Shown here: piece by piece, positions 35,501-44,451 of the stretch | How the letters are laid out: every line of letters begins with the position of its first letter | Numbering within the stretch: the stretch's first letter is position 1 | Source: Sthenelais limicola | Lineage: Eukaryota > Annelida > Polychaeta > Phyllodocida > Sigalionidae | DNA: 64,000 bases | Direction of reading: 5' to 3' | Assembly: GCA_942159475.1 (NCBI GenBank) | Contig: OW804096.1 | Location: 132,732,941 to 132,796,940 of the forward strand | The notes under the pieces: generated by a model | What the model saw: the letters and a program-made list of their open reading frames with translations, nothing else | What the model was told of the DNA's origin: nothing | Databases searched by the model: none | Translations under genes and position numbers: made by a program

Positions 35501-38500
35501 CAGGAGGGTTCGATGCATAGTATGCCTATATCCAATAACACGGGCTCGCTACCAGACCTGACCAACCTCCACTTCCCTTCTCCGATGGTCACGCCTCTCG
35601 ACACCGAGGACCCGCAACAACAGCAACAGCAAGCCCAACAGCAAGCCCAACAACAACAACAACAGCAACAGCAGGGCCAACAACCACAGCAGCAGCAGCA
35701 ACAACAAGGACAACAACCACAACAGTATCCACCTGGAAGTACTTCCGGTGGTAACCTTTCGCCGACGTCAGCACACCATATTGTCCGAGGCAACCAAACG
35801 TCGCCTGGCCAACGGCGACGCCAGGCCCCCAGTGCTCCTAGTCCCCTCATCCTCCCAGCCCAGATGCAGCAGCAGCAGCAGCAGCAGCAGCAAAACATTG
35901 TTCCGGTAAGACTTTCAGTCAGTTATTTATTTTGTCACATTCCTTCCCCCATCGAATTTCAGCCAAAAACCCCAACAAGCCATCGAGGGCTGCGACTGAA
36001 GGATGTGATCTAGGTTAATGAATAGTATATATTGCCAAGTTAGCAAGAAAAGCGCTAAGAATGTTTTGGTGGTGGATCCGTGATTTATCGTGCCCCTGAG
36101 TATATTATCTAGTAGGACCTTCTTTTCGCATTGTGTTGGATTTGTGTTGTACTTCATTGTAGAGTTTGTAGCAGTTGAATAGACATCTATTATTTAGTAT
36201 GTTCAGTGGTGGGCATGCAGTGGTTCGATCTCGGAGCCAATTTTACTAACTATCTTATATATGGAGCTTCTGTGAAGTTAGAATCCGAAATTATGACACG
36301 GGTCTGGATTTTGATAATTGTGTAATGTACGTAATAATGATAAAGACGTTAATAATACGATAACAGTCACTCAAATGTGGTCGTCTGTCACAATATTTTA
36401 ATGTTTTCGTGTCCCGATATCATCCAGGAGGCAACATCTGTAATCGTTGGACGCTCTTAAACATACACGAAGCTCCTTTAATGTACATTTGGTTCGGTCA
36501 AGTAATATGGAAATTTAAGGATTATTCTAAACTTATCTAGCTCTCATTTTCTTTCTGAACTAAAAAGAATTCATCGGATGCTAACCAAAAACTATATATC
36601 GTATTTCACACTGCACGTCCAAACTGCCGGATATACAATAGTTTCGGTATAGTTAGCCAACCTCAAACCCCCTGTTTTTCTTACCGAAGGCATGAGTGTG
36701 GTAAAAGTGTCCATACTCGAAATCCATTCAATTTATTCCAATCCATTTGAGTTATATCTCGCGTCATATTATGCTGTAATGCGTTTAATTTGCATGATAT
36801 GCATGGTGTGCAAAAATGGGACGGTTATATCGAACATTAATCATGTATACAGTAATTATATTTCTGATATCCATCCATAGAAAATTTGAGAAATGTATTA
36901 TCTTAAATCCCAACTCAGGCCTTCGAATTCGGACAATTTGAAAATAAATGTTCGATCATCAGAATTGTTATCAAAAACCCATTGTAGTTTTTGAAATCCA
37001 AATGATATTGAAGTAGTCGGTGTCTTAAGCTTTTTATCTTTTCATGAAGCAAGCATACATTCTCAATCATCCATTTTTTTCCTTTACAATTTGAACACCT
37101 TAATTCTTACATAGTAATCATTATTATAATTATTACATGCTAGCCTTGTGTCGTTCTGTTGTATTACGTACTGATTACTCTTAGAATCCATTATTCTGGA
37201 AGTTTATACCTGTCGTGTTTATTTTTTGTGCATGTGAGTCTTGTGATAGTGCATTGAGTTCTGTTGCCTGCTAGGGATGCATTGATATGCATCGGTTGAC
37301 CCCCGACCACCACCGCCACCCAGAAACACGGTTGCACCACCAACAGTTTCGACCTTACCATGTACAGCTCGGTATCGGGCCGGGCCGGCCCACTCATTCT
37401 GGCTTGGGGCAACAACAACAACAACAACAGTCGCAACAACATCAACCACAGCATCATCAACAACCGCAACAACAACCACAACAACAAAACCGTCTTCAAC
37501 CCACTGTTAATAACCACTTGTCACATTCCCAGGTAAGCATATGGAAAGGTGTGCGAGTTAGATGAGTGTGGGCACCAGAAGTTTACAGAAGAAAAAAACC
37601 CTACCCCATCATCTCCATTATTTTTGTGACCATCGTCATGTTACTCCATAGTGTTATAAATTACATCTATATTCATGCTTATTTCAGGCCTATTTTCTAA
37701 ATAGTAGTACATCATTTCGTTATTATTGTGGCTGTGATAGGTTCTCAAAGATGTTACTTTATTTCAATGATTATTTTTATTTTCATCTTTGGCTTTTAAT
37801 GTTTCGTAGTCGTGTTACACCATTTCACTATCTCTTGCGCCATGACAAAGGTTTTATTTTGTGTTGCTCGAACAATGATTTTAATACGCCTGTGGCTGAC
37901 AAGTATATTGTCTCAGGAGAACATTTTGTTGATTTTCCGTTGCTTTGGCAAACTTTTATGCCAAGAGTGGAGTATTATTTTTTCCCATTCCTGTGGGTAC
38001 AAGGGATGTAGAACATCTTTTTGTGCTGGCAAGATTAGCACCTTCGCCTCGTCTTTACATGAATTTTTGTACCGAGTGATTTTCATTTGCCACAACCAGT
38101 CCATTATTTCATTATTTCTGGGACCATTGCTAATATCCTCCTCCTCTTTTATTAATCTAATCAGTCCTGCAAACATTGGTCAGCGATTTCGTGATTGAAT
38201 TCTTCCGTTCTGCTAAAAATGCGATTCTGTTTCATTATCATAAAATTGACGCGATTCCATTTGGCGACCGGAACGGTACAGCCATTTTTTAAGTTTGTCA
38301 CTGTGACCATAATGGTTGGTATACACTGTATACCCTCATCAAAATTAGTTTAATGAAAAACATGGAATGATTTTATAATGAATAATTAAACCCTACTACC
38401 AACGTACATACTGCTATTAGTTCAACACGTTGGTAGTTATTTGTTATCTTGTTTTTGAATATTTGTTTTCTAAAACTACTCTCATAATTTGTAAAGTCGT

Positions 38501-41500
38501 TAATTTTAAGCAATGTCCATGTTCTCATATAAAAGGTAGACATATTGTTCATTAGGTTGTCTTAACTTCAATTGATTTAGTGATTTGGTCAATATTAATC
38601 TAATTAAGCTGGGGGTATTGATGTATGTTGCTACTGGCCAGCTTTCAACGTACTTCCGATGACCATGAAGACCATTTCAGATTTCAAATCTGAGATTTGT
38701 AGACCGTTTGTGCAATCCGGCAATGTTTTGTATATATAATATTGTAAATTTAGGATATTCATTTATTTTTATGGGTATTGAGTGGTATCTCTGATTTTAA
38801 AAAAGGAATACATTCAATCCCATCTGCACATGTCACCATTGCTCTTGATCAGATTATTTTTTCATCAGGTTCATCATTGAAATATCCTATGTCTTGCTTT
38901 CGCCCTCGTCAATATCATATCTCTTAATACTCACCAGGAAAATACCGAGTGCACATTCCTGGCGGGATTTAATTTCTCGATGAGCTAACTTTCGAATATC
39001 AAATAAGTCATTTAAATTGAATAATTCTGGATTTGTTTTGGTCATATTCCTGGAATCATTTCCACAGTTTGTGTTTAGTGTGCGAATGGAAATTCTAACA
39101 TTAAGACAGGGTTACCGCACGATTTGGAAAATATGGAAAACGGTAAAAAAAAAATTCCCTGCTTTTTTGAAAATCAGGGAATTTGATGGCTTCTACTGGT
39201 GTTTTAATTAAATAGATAAAAAATAACTTTTGTCCTTCAGACAATTTCACATTGGAAATCATTATTCACATTAGGCAAATAATTTCACATCTAACTTGGT
39301 CTGAACTTGTAGCCAAATGAAACCTGGCAAATTTGGTCGATTCACCTTTGAGGATGGGGCACAGGAACAAGCCATAACATGTCAAATCATGATGGCCAAT
39401 ACTGCTACTGCAAATAGGTGTATAAACGATTTTCTGTATCTTAATTGAGATAAATCTATACTGTAGTAAGACTATTCTGTTTTAAAATCTGGGTGGAACA
39501 AGACATGCTTTGTTGTTACCAATTACTATCCCAACATGTTGTGATACACAATAATGTGTGAAGAAGTCCAATGCACGAAAATTTAGCAGCGCAAAAATAA
39601 ATACATTTACAATATCATTGCCCTTCTACTTCCTATTAGAAGGACCATAAATACTACTGCTATATTTCATGATAAATTTTACATTACTTCCCTCACATTA
39701 TGCGACAGCCGTGTTTTTGCTTCCCCTCAAATTAAGGTATTCACAACACTTAACATACTTGACTATCTAATTCAAATCTCAAGTAGATGCAAGGGGGCAA
39801 TAAATCTGTGGTTTTGCAAGTAGCTCAGGGAGGAATGTTCTCTTCGCTCTTTCATTGTCAGTTCTGTCTCCCTGACAAAAGCCACTGTACACTGTAGGTC
39901 ACCCTGGCTACCACAAAGTTTCCCTTTTGTCGGTGTCTCCTCTGGCTAAAAATGGCTCCTAAGTTGCTGTCAGGCAGGTTTGCAGTATGCCCAGTTGTCA
40001 TACTGCCTGTCTTGCAGACACATTGGTCTGATTCCCTCATTTCCAGTGTTCTGTAAAGGTGGTGATTTAAAGCTGCATTATGACTTATATGACTGGATTT
40101 ATCAATATTTTGTTGCTATGTTTATACAACAATTTGAAGTCAAAATATTTGTTAATAGTCACCAGTGCACAATAATATGTGAAGCTACAGCAGGAGAGAA
40201 TTTAATCCTCAGGGATCTTGAGTGCTTCTTGCATTTTCTTATTAGCAATGGTGGAGAATTGTCTATGCACCACCGGACAAGATTATCTTAGTAGACGACT
40301 CCTTGGATATTTCTAGGTAGATCTTTAGTGATGTCATGATTTATCAAGACCAGAAAATGTGGTACTTCTTTCTTCAGTGTCTTTTTGTGGCTGTATTGGC
40401 CATTTAGGAGTACTGTGGCTTTCCTGTTGTTCAGGTACGGACAGATCACGTGGTACCTGGAGTTGGAAATTCTGGAGTTAAGGAGATAGGTTTTTAGCCC
40501 ATCCTTCCAGATGTTGTCGATTGCCATGTCTACCCATGATGTCTTCTCATGGAAGCCATCTCCCATTTAATGTGTTAGCTAGGTCACTTCATCCTCAGTT
40601 GAGTGATTTTGTCTTAATCCTGCTTGCACTGGAGAGTAGATGATATGTGCTGCACTAGCCTGGTTCATTCTTTCCATGATTTTCCCTGTACAACTTGTGA
40701 GACGGATTGGCTAGTAGCTATCCAGCTTAGTGGCATCTTCGCAATTTTTGTGGATTGGGACTACAGAACTGGCACCCTTGATATTTGTTATTAATCAGGG
40801 AAAATTACAAACACATCAGGGAATTATCAGGGAATTTTCCTGTGGTGACCCTGTTAAGACCTTGAATATAAATATAAAATATAACGTTTGTTTAGCACGA
40901 TGATTGGAAACCATTGATTAGTTGTTAGTCTAAACCACAAATGCTTATATCTTGAGAAAATCCCGCTTCACGATATTTAACACTGTTTTGTCTGCGTTTG
41001 ATTTCCCCTACTGATTAAAAACTGTACACGTGTACAAGATAGATTACAATATAATCAATTTCTTTTTTGCAGGGCACGAACATGACGCAGTACCGGAATG
41101 GGCAGGCAGAGAACTGTCCGCAGTCCCCAACTTCTCCACATTCTCAGCAATCTTACTCACCCTCTCAGTCTCCCAACAACCTATCACCCAACAACCTCAG
41201 TAATGCACCTTTTAACGACGACGACTATTACTTACAACAACAGCAACAGACGACCGCTTTGCAACACCAGTTTGAGCAATTCAATATGGTAAGGATATAC
41301 CAAGTAAGGGGAGTAAAAGACTCTTTTTATAGACTGATCCAGCATGACTTCTTATCCGATTTCAATAATCAATTTGTTTGCATTTGCAATGGTATTTCAG
41401 AACTTGGTATTTTCAAATTGTCTTTGTCTAGTATATTCTCTCATGGAAATCGCATATATATTCTCTTGTGTGGATATATCTGAAATGATACAGCGAGGGC

Positions 41501-44346
41501 CACGACGTCACTGAGATATCTCGGGAATAGGTACCCCCCACCCCCTCCCCAAAAAACAAAAATAAATATAGTTTCGTAAATCGCTCAATATGTTTGCAGG
41601 GTGAGAAAGTACTAGCGTGATCAGTTTATTCTTTTCATATATTAAAATGATTATTTTTGTTATGACAGCTCCAGGACAGTACATTGCCTGCCACTAACGG
41701 CACTGTGAGTAGCCTATACAACACAATGGTCACACTGCCTGGCCTCCAATACACTCAGGCCGGCGACTTAGCCAGCAACCCAGAGTTCGTGGACCTACAG
41801 AGTGTACAGAACCATTTCAACTTCCAAACGACATCACCACAACCCCCGTCCTCGCCACAGCATCAACAACCTCAGTCGCCGGCCTCTCAGCAGCAGCAAC
41901 AGCAGCAACAACCGCAATCGCAACAACAACAATCACAACAGCAACAGCAACAACAGTTGCCATCGCCGACAACTACTCAGATCACTCTGGAGCAACACTT
42001 AGCGAATCAACAAGGCAATAATAAAATACCTGACATCATCCTAACAGGTAGGTTACATCCTTGCGGTTTTTTATGTGAACTTGTTTCCTCCCTCTGAGGA
42101 ATGTACCATATTTCCTGGCTTTTTTTATTGCGAAATTTCCCCAATGTACATGTTTAACCACTGTCCCATATTATTATTTGTTGCTAATGGGGGAGGAATT
42201 GGGGTTGCTTCTTGTGGGTTGGTACACAGACAAGGTGCAGTGCTCTCGGCTTGGTAATGGGACCGGAAGAGTTGGACGGCATCTCTTTTGCTCACAAGTG
42301 GAATTTCATAGTACAGATTTACATTTATCTTGTGTGGCCCACTGTACATAATGTCCCAGAATGGCCAAATATGCTCCATTGGGATTTGTTTCATTGGGTT
42401 TTAAAAAGCTTCATCCAAGGTGCTGCAAGTCTGATGTTGGGGGCAATTATCTAGTCCCTCCTTGGAACCGATCGGTCTTCCTATGCAAGCAGATCCATTA
42501 AAGGCATTGAATTCTCCCTTGCAGGCTTAGACTGGTTCCCATTACTGACAGAAAGGGAGAGGGAACCAGGCTACGTAGGCAAGTTGGATTTCCATCTCTG
42601 TGCTTTCAAGTGCCCTTTGACAAAAATTGAGCTTTAAACATTAGATAGTCTGTTGATGTCCTCTCCGTTGTGAAGATTTTTAAACGCTGGCACTGACTAT
42701 TAACTTCAATTCGATTTCGACTTTTACTTGATTTTACCCATTTTCTTATCCTAATTCCTTACCTTTGATTAGGTTATAGTTATCAGATACTAGAAATTAT
42801 ATTCAATTATCAATCATTTTGAACATACTTTTCATCGTTACATATATTACTCTGATTCAGTGCATGACTACTTTTGATTTTGCACTCTTTAAGTAGAATA
42901 AATATTCGCACACGTAGTTCATAAAGAAAGATTCTAAGAATTCAGAATTAAGTTTATTTGTAGGAAACACTCGTTGCTCCCTGTTTAATAATTGTAGTAG
43001 CTATAACTCACTGGCTTTAGTAATATTTGAATACATTTTGTAACTTTGTGCTTTTCCTATTTATAAATTTGTCTTTTAGTACTTTAGTAATATCTCTTAA
43101 AGCATGCTTTCGATTTTATTGATACATTAATTTTTCATCGAATTTAGTGTCTTACATATTAATTCCTCTGGAGTTTAGTGTGGTGAATATACAACTTTGG
43201 GATGGTCTCTTTGGTATACATTTCATCATTGTATTTGGCGCTGATGCAGATTTCATCTTGGAGGTACTTGATCTGAAATTGTTGGTGACCTTCAGTTGGG
43301 AAATGATCTTTACTGATGATATCGTGCTCGCCCAAAGTCTTGTCTTATGTAGTATGAAAACAAGTTCTTCCACTCGATGATTTAAATTTCAGAGACGATA
43401 TAAAAAATGTCCCTCTTGTATCATCTATATTTATGTATGTTATATAATTTGATTTAGTGCAAACCCACCTAGTTTTGACGTTTTACGATATTTACGCCTT
43501 TGATACTGTCTGGATCGAAAGTTGTTGTGCTTTTTGAATGAAGCATGTCACCATTTGGCAACGCTTTATTAATTCTACACACCTTCTCTCTCGAGGCCAG
43601 CTGCATCTACTTGAAGTCATTGGAAAGAGTAGTTGTCAAATCAGGGGTTGAATTCCACCTCAAGCGCTATTCTAATTTGCTGCTTATGCATTGATCTACA
43701 GATGATAAGATTTGGTGGAAGTATTGTGGCAGCAAATTATAATAATTTGATTCCAAGTCCCTTTAAATTTTGCATGTTTTTCATAATTGTTTGAATTCAA
43801 CATTTTATTGTTCATGGTAAAATGAAGTAAAGAGTGTCGTTTTCTATTTTTTGTTTTTAATTATGCTTCACCTATAAAATCACACTTTTTACCCCTTGTA
43901 AGTACGACTTTTATATGAACATAAAACGCTGGATCCCATGGTACTGAAATCTTGCACATGTGTTAAGTGGTAACAGATATATCATACATTCGTAGATTCG
44001 CCTATTGTACTTAAGTCCTGCTCCTTTTCTTCTCCATTTCTCTTCTCTAATAAGAAAATAACCTCCTACCTCATTACGTTAGTTTCCCTATAGTATTAAC
44101 ATATGTGAGATACTGACCTTGCATTTGCCTACTACAGCTGTGGACGACTCGGTACTTCGACAGGACCTGGCAAAGGAACTTGGCAACGCCATGGCGGATA
44201 GTTTCGACCCGGAGCTCTTCCCTACCGACGAGGCTCTCAAGGATGGTTTAGATCCCCTGGATTTTGCAGGACTGCAAATGCTGACTGACCCCAATATGGT
44301 GACCGACCCAGCCACTGAGGACACTCTCCGCCTCGATAACTCGTAG
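14442..44346 (+). CDS. CRTC: CREB-regulated transcription coactivator (CRTC/TORC), complete gene
   Basis: Twelve coding exons join in phase to 708 codons: 14442-14537, 14782-14910, 15747-15878, 21642-21703, 32591-32700, 33444-33508, 35182-35228, 35482-35905, 37275-37532, 41073-41288, 41669-42047, 44138-44346. CRTCs are cytoplasmic-nuclear coactivators that bind the CREB bZIP domain after dephosphorylation. Family marks are the N-terminal CREB-binding segment ([20 protein letters not shown]), the SLPNVNQIG motif, [20 protein letters not shown] with the SIK/AMPK-type serine (Ser143 here), [16 protein letters not shown] (Ser207 context, a second kinase/14-3-3 region), [16 protein letters not shown], and an acidic C-terminal activation domain ending in [13 protein letters not shown]. 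The middle is Gln-rich. The length is near that of vertebrate CRTC1-3 (about 620-690 aa). Vertebrates have three paralogues, so orthology to one of them should not be assumed. The donor of exon 3 (GTATCC) is weak; exon 4 is short and was placed by homology and phase. Confidence 0.95.
14782..14910 (+). CDS. CRTC: CRTC exon 2
   Basis: Encodes residues 33-75, phase 0 at both ends. It contains [11 protein letters not shown], a near-invariant CRTC motif, in a Gln/His/Asn-rich setting. The acceptor is TTTCAG and the donor GTAGAT. Confidence 0.95.
15747..15878 (+). CDS. CRTC: CRTC exon 3
   Basis: Encodes residues 76-119, phase 0. It holds the basic [17 protein letters not shown] segment that matches GLVDRVYRERGR of vertebrate CRTC1 and may contribute to nuclear import. 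The donor is the weak GTATCC, but it is the only one near the end of the conserved LDKR sequence that keeps the phase. Confidence 0.9.
16675..17335. repeat. Interspersed repeat R3, copy B (uninterrupted)
   Basis: In CRTC intron 3. It aligns with 10735-10914 plus 12015-12530 with only small indels at the position where copy A carries the hAT-like element, so it represents the empty site. A 70-codon frame at 17267-17479 is not recognised as a gene. Confidence 0.75.
17503..17937. mobile_element. MITE with about 29-bp TIRs, TA flanks
   Basis: The left end TATTTAGCATTGTTTTTTT-GCAAGGAA is repeated inverted at the right end (about 17908-17937) with one indel and one or two mismatches. If TA is the duplicated target (TA outside TTTAGCATTG on both sides), it fits a Tc1/mariner-type non-autonomous element of about 435 bp. 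No transposase is encoded. Confidence 0.8.
17938..20785. other. CRTC intron 3, no gene recognised
   Basis: The stretch contains poly(C) runs with adjacent CA repeats (about 19187-19217 and 19873-19902) and a CACT repeat (about 19652-19668). Short open frames here show no domain or plausible exon boundaries. Confidence 0.5.
20786..21026. mobile_element. MITE family M2, copy 1
   Basis: About 240 bp with terminal inverted repeats: TGGGTCAGATTTTCAGAAAA followed by TGTACAATT at the left, and the inverse (GTACATTTTCTGGAAATATGACCCA-like) at the right. TATA lies on both sides. A second full copy with the same interior is at 49290-49530. It lies in CRTC intron 3. Confidence 0.8.
21642..21703 (+). CDS. 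CRTC: CRTC exon 4 (62 bp)
   Basis: Found by searching for the missing SPP-x-SWRR segment. It encodes residues 120-139 and two bases of Arg140: [10 protein letters not shown] then [10 protein letters not shown]. Acceptor GATTAG, strong donor GTAAGT. The phase 0 entry and phase 2 exit match exons 3 and 5 exactly. The basic residues it supplies at its end complete the kinase recognition sequence ahead of Ser143. Confidence 0.92.
22557..22574. repeat. TA dinucleotide microsatellite
   Basis: About nine TA units in CRTC intron 4. Confidence 0.85.
23905..24185. repeat. Imperfect tandem duplication, about 190-bp period
   Basis: 23905-23995 and 24095-24185 share AACCATCTTTCA, then ATGCCCATGCC/ATGCACATGCC, then a GGGG-TATTTAAGGCTTGCG-TACAC core. 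Both halves carry the TTTAAGGCTTGCG motif immediately 5' of GC-richer sequence. Confidence 0.65.
24180..24420. promoter_or_regulatory. GC- and CpG-richer island in CRTC intron 4
   Basis: In a strongly AT-rich intron this stretch is rich in GGAGGAGG, GGCAGCG and GCGGGCGGCGGG sequence. It may be an internal promoter or enhancer, or only purine-rich low complexity. The antisense open frame covering it is compositional. Confidence 0.25.
26740..26850. repeat. CCT/TCC trinucleotide microsatellite
   Basis: Almost pure TCC repeat (with TTC interruptions at the 5' side) in CRTC intron 4. Polypyrimidine asymmetry favours triplex DNA. Open frames over it encode Ser or Pro runs and are not genes. Confidence 0.95.
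28033..28058. repeat. 26-bp perfect repeat, copy 1
   Basis: Identical to 29910-29935. On the minus strand it includes a consensus splice-donor string, GTAAGTATATCTGC. The surrounding sequences of the two copies differ. Confidence 0.85.
29865..29887. other. Perfect 10-bp hairpin followed by T runs
   Basis: Arms ATCCCCGACA and TGTCGGGGAT surround an AGA loop, followed by GTTTTTTGTTTTTT. The layout resembles a terminator or pol III end, but no upstream small-RNA gene is recognised. It lies 23 bp before the second 26-bp repeat. Confidence 0.5.
29910..29935. repeat. 26-bp perfect repeat, copy 2
   Basis: Same sequence and orientation as 28033-28058. It is followed directly by a GGATGGGATGGGG G-rich tract (to about 29980) that could form a G-quadruplex. 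Confidence 0.85.
31505..31620. repeat. T-rich minisatellite, unit near CGACCAACTTTTTT
   Basis: Six or so units of about 18-20 bp (GACC-x-ACTTTTTTT-TAC). The same kind of unit makes up the larger array at 63395-64000, 32 kb away. Confidence 0.75.
32168..32192. repeat. AAT trinucleotide microsatellite
   Basis: About eight AAT units in CRTC intron 4. Confidence 0.85.
32591..32700 (+). CDS. CRTC: CRTC exon 5: SIK/AMPK-site exon
   Basis: Completes Arg140 and encodes residues 141-176 plus one base. It begins [12 protein letters not shown], the counterpart of TNSDSALH around human CRTC1 Ser151, whose phosphorylation by SIK/AMPK kinases retains CRTC in the cytoplasm through 14-3-3. Ser143 is the predicted site. 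The rest is Gln/Pro/Thr-rich and poorly conserved. Confidence 0.95.
33444..33508 (+). CDS. CRTC: CRTC exon 6
   Basis: Encodes residues 177 (split) to 198, ending in VWDPKK, which corresponds to the AWDTKK segment of vertebrate CRTC1. Phase 1 in, phase 0 out. Confidence 0.9.
33761..34016. repeat. CTT microsatellite in a 134-bp tandem duplication
   Basis: Two CTT tracts (about 33765-33830 and 33880-33964) are each followed by an identical 51-bp unique segment beginning ATTTCACTGTATTC (33831 and 33965). The segment contains a polypyrimidine-AG acceptor (TTCTTCCCTACAG), so the duplication also duplicates a cryptic 3' splice site. Reading on from it in the CRTC frame meets TAG after four codons. 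Confidence 0.9.
35182..35228 (+). CDS. CRTC: CRTC exon 7 (47 bp)
   Basis: Encodes residues 199-213 and two bases of Asn214: [15 protein letters not shown]. Ser207 sits in RPKSCEVPG, the context of the second conserved phosphosite of the family (MARK-type Ser275 in human CRTC2). The acceptor is a NAGNAG (CAGCAG), so a variant lacking Gln199 is possible. Confidence 0.93.
35482..35905 (+). CDS. CRTC: CRTC exon 8: SLPDLTN motif and polyglutamine
   Basis: Completes Asn214 and encodes residues 215-355. NIFPSPEQ and [16 protein letters not shown] are family hallmarks. From residue 259 it is dominated by Gln with Ala/Gly/Pro interruptions. A second pure run of nine Gln (residues 343-351) is coded by eight CAG and one CAA, while the first region mixes CAA and CAG. 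Phase 2 in, phase 0 out. Confidence 0.95.
37275..37532 (+). CDS. CRTC: CRTC exon 9: His/Gln-rich
   Basis: Encodes residues 356-441 in phase 0. The first half is His/Arg-rich ([19 protein letters not shown]) and the second half Gln-rich. It lacks hallmark motifs, but phases on both sides and the acceptor/donor pair (CTGCTAG, GTAAGC) support it. Inclusion could be alternative, since skipping it keeps the frame. Confidence 0.85.
39105..40853. mobile_element. TIR-bounded element with internal LINE relic
   Basis: The left end ACAGGGTTACCGCA (from about 39106) and the inverted right end (TGTGGTGACCCTG, ending 40853) are complementary with few mismatches. Both are followed inward by short repeats of CAGGGAATTT type. 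A 7-bp direct repeat TTAAGAC flanks it (39101-39107 and 40854-40860). The interior includes a decayed reverse transcriptase on the minus strand (40170-40780). It lies in CRTC intron 9. The superfamily is uncertain: hAT by terminus style, but TTAA flanks would also suit piggyBac. Confidence 0.65.
40170..40780 (-). pseudogene. Decayed non-LTR retrotransposon reverse transcriptase
   Basis: Read on the minus strand, conserved blocks appear in order: [52 protein letters not shown], and [18 protein letters not shown]. The last is followed by a stop where the catalytic YADD alanine would be. At least three in-frame stops and a deletion ahead of the catalytic motif show that it is inactive. The block style is Jockey/CR1-like. 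Confidence 0.75.
41073..41288 (+). CDS. CRTC: CRTC exon 10
   Basis: Encodes residues 442-513, phase 0 at both ends. [18 protein letters not shown] and the end [11 protein letters not shown]...HQFEQFNM match NQSPTSP and DAYYEQQ...HQLEQFNM of vertebrate CRTC1. The donor is GTAAGG. Confidence 0.95.
41669..42047 (+). CDS. CRTC: CRTC exon 11: Gln/Ser/Pro-rich, ends PDIILTG
   Basis: Encodes residues 514-639 and one base of residue 640. It contains a second Gln-rich region and ends with KIPDIILTG, matching (I)PNIILTG that precedes the activation domain in vertebrate CRTCs. Confidence 0.95.
44138..44346 (+). CDS. CRTC: CRTC exon 12: C-terminal activation domain
   Basis: Completes residue 640 and encodes 641-708 and [18 protein letters not shown] parallels LSKELTSSLAGV. 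The acidic stretch [20 protein letters not shown] and [20 protein letters not shown] match the transactivation domain that engages TAF4/p300 in characterised CRTCs. Confidence 0.96.
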
Positions 44347-44432
44347 GGGTGATTGCCCCTGGCTGGACTCTGCATACGTACGGCTATGTATGCAGTGGTG
44401 GTGTGCCTGCTCTCCAGCATCTTCAATCAATC

Positions 44433-44451
44433 AATAAATAAATAAATAAAA
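44433..44451 (+). terminator. Overlapping poly(A) signals after CRTC stop
   Basis: Four overlapping AATAAA hexamers lie 87-105 bases after the stop codon. They would give a very short 3' UTR. Later AATAAA or ATTAAA sites exist, so longer 3' UTR forms are possible. Confidence 0.5.

Noticed and set aside
35455..35898. 147-codon antisense ORF rich in Cys/Gly
   Set aside because: It is the complement of the CAG/CAA-rich CRTC exon 8 and has no domain.
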